Assembly (NCBI GenBank): GCA_031257955.1
Contig: JAIRNQ010000205.1
Location: forward strand, 1 to 24,397
Direction of reading: 5' to 3'
From: Deltaproteobacteria bacterium
GTDB taxonomy: Bacteria; Desulfobacterota; Desulfarculia; Adiutricales; Adiutricaceae
DNA length: 24,397 bases
Within the stretch, counting starts at the first letter, position 1. Every line of letters starts with the position of its first letter. Shown here in pieces: positions 21,880 through 24,397 of this stretch. A program made the position numbers and the translations under genes. The notes beneath the pieces were generated by a model. That model made no database searches, was not told where the DNA came from, and was given only the letters and a program-made list of their open reading frames with translations.

Positions 21880-22769
21880 GCGCCAACCCCACCAACGCCC
21901 TGGACGTTAAAGGCCTAACCATGCGTTTTGGCGGCGTCACGGCCATCGACGATCTAACCATTGAGGTTGCCGAAGGGCAGATTACCGGGCTCATCGGTCC
22001 CAACGGGGCCGGCAAGACCACCGTCTTCAACGTCATGACCGGCTTTTACCAGCCCCAGGCCGGGGAGGTTCTCCTGGGTACCCGAAAACTCAACGGTCTT
22101 GCCCCCCAGGCCATCTGCGCCTTGGGCTTGGCTAGGACTTTTCAAAATATCAGGCTTTTCGATCAAGGGACGGTCTTAGAAAACGTTATGGTTGGCTGCC
22201 ACGTCCGCCGCAAGTGCAGCTGGTGGATGGCCCCCCTGGCTTGGCCTCCGTTTTTTAAGGAGGAGAAGGCCATTCGGTTAAAATCCCAGGCCCTCCTTGA
22301 AAGGCTCAATCTTGGGGGTGTTTCCGGGGAAAAGGCCTCATCGCTCCCCTACGGGGCCCAACGAAGACTGGAAATAGCCCGGGCCCTGGCCACGGAACCC
22401 ACGATTTTGCTCCTCGACGAGCCAGCCGCTGGCATGAACCCCCAGGAGAGCTCGGAACTGATGGTTTTTATTGAGAACGTCCGTAAGGAATTCGACTTGT
22501 CGATCCTTTTGATTGAACATGACATGAAGGTGGTCATGGGCGTCTGCTCCATGATCTGGGTCATGGAATACGGGCGGTTGATCGCCAGTGGCAACCCGTC
22601 CGAGATCAAAAACAATCCCAAGGTCATCTCGGCCTACCTGGGCCACCAGGAGAGTGAGGACTCCGAAGACCCCCAAGGGTCTTCCTCCAGCGACCCCCAA
22701 GGTTCTTCCTCGGGCGGCCCCCAAGGGCCCGGCGCCGACAACTCCCAAGGGACAGCCAGCGATGCTTGA
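21876..22769 (+). CDS. livG: Branched-chain amino acid ABC transporter ATP-binding protein LivG
   Basis: This 297-residue ATPase has Walker A GPNGAGKT (41-48), the Q-loop region ARTFQNIRLF, ABC signature LPYGAQRR (157-164), Walker B ILLLDEPAAG and the switch histidine in LLIEHDMKVV. It pairs with LivF on the LivHM permeases. The core ends near SAYLGHQE (about 258). The last 35 residues are an added acidic/Ser-rich tail of four 8-residue repeats not found in typical LivG of about 255-260 residues. It starts in the third copy of the 68-bp repeat and overlaps livF by 8 bases. Confidence 0.93.
   Translation: MSANPTNALDVKGLTMRFGGVTAIDDLTIEVAEGQITGLIGPNGAGKTTVFNVMTGFYQPQAGEVLLGTRKLNGLAPQAICALGLARTFQNIRLFDQGTVLENVMVGCHVRRKCSWWMAPLAWPPFFKEEKAIRLKSQALLERLNLGGVSGEKASSLPYGAQRRLEIARALATEPTILLLDEPAAGMNPQESSELMVFIENVRKEFDLSILLIEHDMKVVMGVCSMIWVMEYGRLIASGNPSEIKNNPKVISAYLGHQESEDSEDPQGSSSSDPQGSSSGGPQGPGADNSQGTASDA
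22668..22763 (+). repeat. 24-bp repeats encoding the LivG tail
   Basis: Four in-frame units encode DPQGSSSS, DPQGSSSG, GPQGPGAD and NSQGTASD. The first two are close copies and the others are diverged. The last unit runs into the livF start codon. Confidence 0.85.
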
Positions 22770-23484
22770 GCTCAAGGATCTCCACGTTAGATACGGCGGA
22801 ATTCACGCCGTTCAGGGCATTAACCTCAAGGTGGAGCGAGGCAAAATTGTCACCCTAATCGGTTCCAACGGCGCCGGCAAGTCCAGCACCGTCAGGGCCA
22901 TCGCCGGCCTTTGCAAAGGCCTCTCCGGCCAAATCCTCTTTACCGGAAGCAACGGCCAAACGACCGATTTGGTGGGGCGGCCGCCGGAAAAAATCGTGGC
23001 CCGGGGCGTGGCCCTTTGCCCCGAGGGCCGCCGGATCCTCCCCCACCTGACCGTCTCGGAAAACCTGGAGCTGGGGGCCTACAGCCGCTCCGACCGCAAG
23101 GCCATCGCCGCGGACAAGGAATGGGTGTATACCCTCTTCCCCCGCCTCAAGGAACGCCATTGGCAGCCCGGCGGTACCCTTTCCGGCGGCGAGCAGCAGA
23201 TGCTGACAGTGGGACGGGCCCTAATGAGCCGGCCGGATTTATTGATGCTTGACGAGCCTTCCCTCGGGCTGGCCCCCATATTGGTCATTGAGATATTCCA
23301 AATCATCAAGCGCCTAAACCAAGAGGAAGGCAAAACCATACTCCTAATCGAGCAAAACGCCTTCGCCGCCCTCTCCATAGCCCACAAGGCTTATATCCTC
23401 GAGGTTGGTTCCATCGTTCTGACCGGCGAGGGCCAAGAGCTTTTGACCGACCCCAAGGTCAAAGAGGCCTATCTGGGCGGTTAA
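22762..23484 (+). CDS. livF: Branched-chain amino acid ABC transporter ATP-binding protein LivF
   Basis: The 240-residue second ATPase of the importer begins MLELKDLHVRYGGIHAVQGI. Walker A GSNGAGKS (34-41), signature LSGGEQQML (140-148), Walker B LLMLDEPSLGLAP and LLIEQNA at the switch position (Gln, as is usual in LivF) are intact. A six- to eight-residue insert (GSNGQTTDL) follows the first beta sheet. AAGGGA lies 9 bases before the ATG. The frame is open far upstream, but that part is a shadow of livG. The stop sits in the GGGCGGT/ACCGCCC hairpin (23475-23496). Confidence 0.93.
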   Translation: MLELKDLHVRYGGIHAVQGINLKVERGKIVTLIGSNGAGKSSTVRAIAGLCKGLSGQILFTGSNGQTTDLVGRPPEKIVARGVALCPEGRRILPHLTVSENLELGAYSRSDRKAIAADKEWVYTLFPRLKERHWQPGGTLSGGEQQMLTVGRALMSRPDLLMLDEPSLGLAPILVIEIFQIIKRLNQEEGKTILLIEQNAFAALSIAHKAYILEVGSIVLTGEGQELLTDPKVKEAYLGG

Positions 23485-23804
23485 ACCCGACCGCCCTCCC
23501 CCAATCCCCACCCCGAAAAAAGCCCCCCTCTCTTATACCCCTTTATTAATCTAAATCTATGATTCTTCCCAAACAATCCCTGACCCAACCTCCGCCCATA
23601 TGACGTACCGGTATTTTCCAATCGGCGCAAAACCGTTTGCCTCGGCCTTAAACGACAACGCGGGTACAAAGGTCCGCGGTGGGCGCGGGAAACAATAATC
23701 TCATCGGCCTTTCGGCCGGCCAACCGCGATAACGGCCAACGGCCAAAAAAAATTTTGCTCTGCTCCGGGCCTTTGTGATATAATATAAAATTCTTAGTTC
23801 ACTT
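23485..23804. other. 320-bp intergenic region between livF and tRNA-Glu
   Basis: A hairpin without a T-tract covers the livF stop. The remainder is C-rich, then mixed, with short GGCC palindromes near 23707-23720 and the tRNA promoter at the right end. No gene is supported. Confidence 0.6.
23755..23784 (+). promoter_or_regulatory. Promoter of tRNA-Glu
   Basis: A perfect TATAAT (23779-23784) preceded by TGA gives an extended -10. The -35 box TTGCTC (23755-23760) is weak, with an 18-base spacer. Transcription would start near 23791, about 14 bases before the mature tRNA. Confidence 0.65.
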
Positions 23805-23880
23805 GGTCCCATCGTCTAGTGGCCTAGGACACCGCCCTCTCACGGCGAAAACAGGGGTTCGAGTCCCCTTGGGACTACCA
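23805..23880 (+). tRNA. tRNA-Glu (anticodon CUC)
   Basis: The 76-base cloverleaf has acceptor GGTCCCA / TGGGACT (G1 pairs with U72 by wobble), D arm GTC...GAC, anticodon stem CCGCC / GGCGA with loop CTCTCAC (anticodon CUC, reads GAG), T arm AGGGG-TTCGAGT-CCCCT, discriminator A and an encoded CCA. The outermost anticodon-stem pair is a C27-A43 mismatch where many tRNA-Glu have C-G. The gene is alone and its 3' end faces an integrase. Confidence 0.95.
23860..23880 (+). other. Probable attachment site in the tRNA-Glu 3' end
   Basis: P4-type integrases commonly recombine within the 3' part of a tRNA gene and lie next to it, as here. The exact core cannot be defined because the second copy would be beyond the right edge. 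Confidence 0.4.
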
Positions 23881-23908
23881 ACACATAAGCCAGCAAAAAC
23901 CAATTAAG

Positions 23909-23945
23909 ACCGAAAGCCTTCTAAAATAAAGACTTTCGGTTTTTT
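23909..23945 (+). terminator. Intrinsic terminator of tRNA-Glu
   Basis: ACCGAAAG (23909-23916) pairs with CTTTCGGT (23933-23940), followed by a run of six T residues. Confidence 0.85.
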
Positions 23946-23978
23946 ATTTGTCCAGGCTAGTCGAAGGAAGACCTCAAA

Positions 23979-24052
23979 ATACCGTTACAATCCAGCTCGT
24001 TTTACGGTATATTGTACGGTATCAGATCACGAAGCCGAGGTGATACCGTAAA
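23979..24052. promoter_or_regulatory. Four ATACCGT half-sites around the integrase promoter
   Basis: ATACCGT lies at 23979-23985 and 24043-24049; its inverse ACGGTAT lies at 24004-24010 and 24016-24022. The pair TTTACGGTAT (24001-24010) and ATACCGTAAA (24043-24052) is a perfect 10-bp inverted repeat. A -10 box TATATT (24008-24013) lies inside the cluster, with a poor -35 at 23985. The last site touches the ATG. Autoregulation, or integrase/excisionase binding, is likely. Confidence 0.55.
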
Positions 24053-24397
24053 TGGTTTAAAAGACTTAGAAATCAAGAACTTGAAGCTTCCAGAGAAGCC
24101 GAAAAAGCTCTACGATAGTGGGGGTCTTTATCTCTACCTCACTCCGAATGGTCTCAAATCCTGGAGACATGAGTACGCTTTTCAAGGCAAGCGTAGCACG
24201 TTGACTTTTGGGACTTATCCCGACATTTCGCTCAAAGTCGCTCGCGAAAAGCTTGTCGAGGCCAAGCTAAGGGAAGGCATAGACCCTGGGTCGCAGAAAA
24301 AGACCATTTTGACTTCCCAAGAAGCCGAAAAACAGGACACTTTTGAAGCCGTTTCGAGAGAATGGTTTGAAACGAAAAAATCAGGAATAAAGGAAAA
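24052..24397 (+). CDS. P4-type tyrosine integrase, N-terminal part (runs off the window; start region disturbed)
   Basis: From about 24060 the frame encodes KDLEIKNLKLPEKPKKLYD, then SGGLYLYLTPNGLKSWRHEY and GKRSTLTFGTYPDISLKVAR. This is the N-terminal arm-DNA-binding domain (DUF4102 type) of P4-like integrases, followed by the start of the core-binding domain (TFEAVSREWFETKK). The catalytic domain is outside the window. The natural ATG at 24052, with GAGGTG 9 bases upstream, is out of frame: ATG GTT TAA. One extra T would join it to the integrase frame. A TTG at 24012 is in frame but lies inside the promoter. So the gene is frameshifted, mis-sequenced or uses an unusual start. It is AT-richer than the chromosome around it, which fits acquired DNA. 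Confidence 0.8.

Larger units (their letters stand above)
21740..21902 (+). repeat. 68-bp tandem repeat between livM and livG
   Basis: Copies start at ATG 21740 and 21808. A third, partial copy of 27 bases (21876-21902) forms the true start of livG. The two full copies differ at one base (CCCGACC against CCCAACC). Each full copy carries its own GGGAGG ribosome binding site 9 bases before the next ATG. Confidence 0.97.

Noticed and set aside
21954..22166. Small antisense frames within livG and livM
   Set aside because: They are by-products of high GC in strongly conserved ABC transporter genes.
22588..22761. Longer N-terminus for LivF
   Set aside because: This is the LivG tail read in another frame (Pro/Lys-rich, no homology). 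The ATG at 22762 has a ribosome binding site and gives the standard LivF opening.
23481..23723. 80-residue minus-strand frame after livF
   Set aside because: Basic, low-complexity translation with no ribosome binding site or recognisable family; it covers the livF stop hairpin.

Overview
The window is chromosomal DNA of a Gram-negative (diderm, LPS-bearing) bacterium: it encodes LptD, Lgt and a periplasmic binding protein. Coding regions are mostly GC-rich, with a striking abundance of the tetranucleotide GGCC. A stand-alone AICAR transformylase, a CobA-HemD fusion and the cysteine-rich form of the Lgt signature point to Desulfobacterota (former Deltaproteobacteria). That placement is inference from gene types, not from an alignment.

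Layout. 1-450: tandem 51-bp hairpin repeats running off the left edge. 451-3584: two paralogous TetR-family regulators on the + strand, separated by a long AT-richer intergenic region; the second carries an unexplained C-terminal extension of about 350 residues. 3585-5424: metY (O-acetylhomoserine sulfhydrylase) behind a structured leader, ending at a terminator shared with the converging lgt gene. 5407-14918 (- strand): uvrD/pcrA, then folC-lptD, then purH(AICARFT)-lgt. 15028-18049 (- strand): fmdB-hemC-cobA/hemD, a zinc-ribbon protein followed by the tetrapyrrole route from porphobilinogen to precorrin-2. 18050-18496: divergent promoter region. 18497-23484 (+ strand): livK-livH-livM-livG-livF, a complete branched-chain amino acid (or amide) ABC importer. 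23805-23880: tRNA-Glu(CUC). 24052 to the right edge: the start of a P4-type tyrosine integrase next to the tRNA 3' end, which is the usual edge of an integrated island.

The most distinctive feature is short tandem duplication at gene ends, in linkers and between genes: 32 bp over the metY stop, 30 bp inside folC, 42-bp and 15-bp units in the uvrD linker, 24-bp units in the livG tail, 22-bp units before tetR2 and 51-bp units at the left edge. The most interesting case is a 68-bp unit between livM and livG. There each copy is a 23-codon mini-ORF whose ATGA overlaps pass translation from livM through two mini-ORFs to livG.

Regulatory signals are readable in several places: a near-consensus promoter for liv with a 12-bp palindrome in its spacer, a terminator-like hairpin in the fmdB-hemC leader, another just before cobA/hemD, adjoining hairpins in the metY leader, and four ATACCGT/ACGGTAT half-sites around the integrase promoter. 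I do not see a clearly new defence or metabolic system. The candidates for novelty are the long TetR2 fusion, the livM-livG mini-ORF cascade and the hairpin repeat family.
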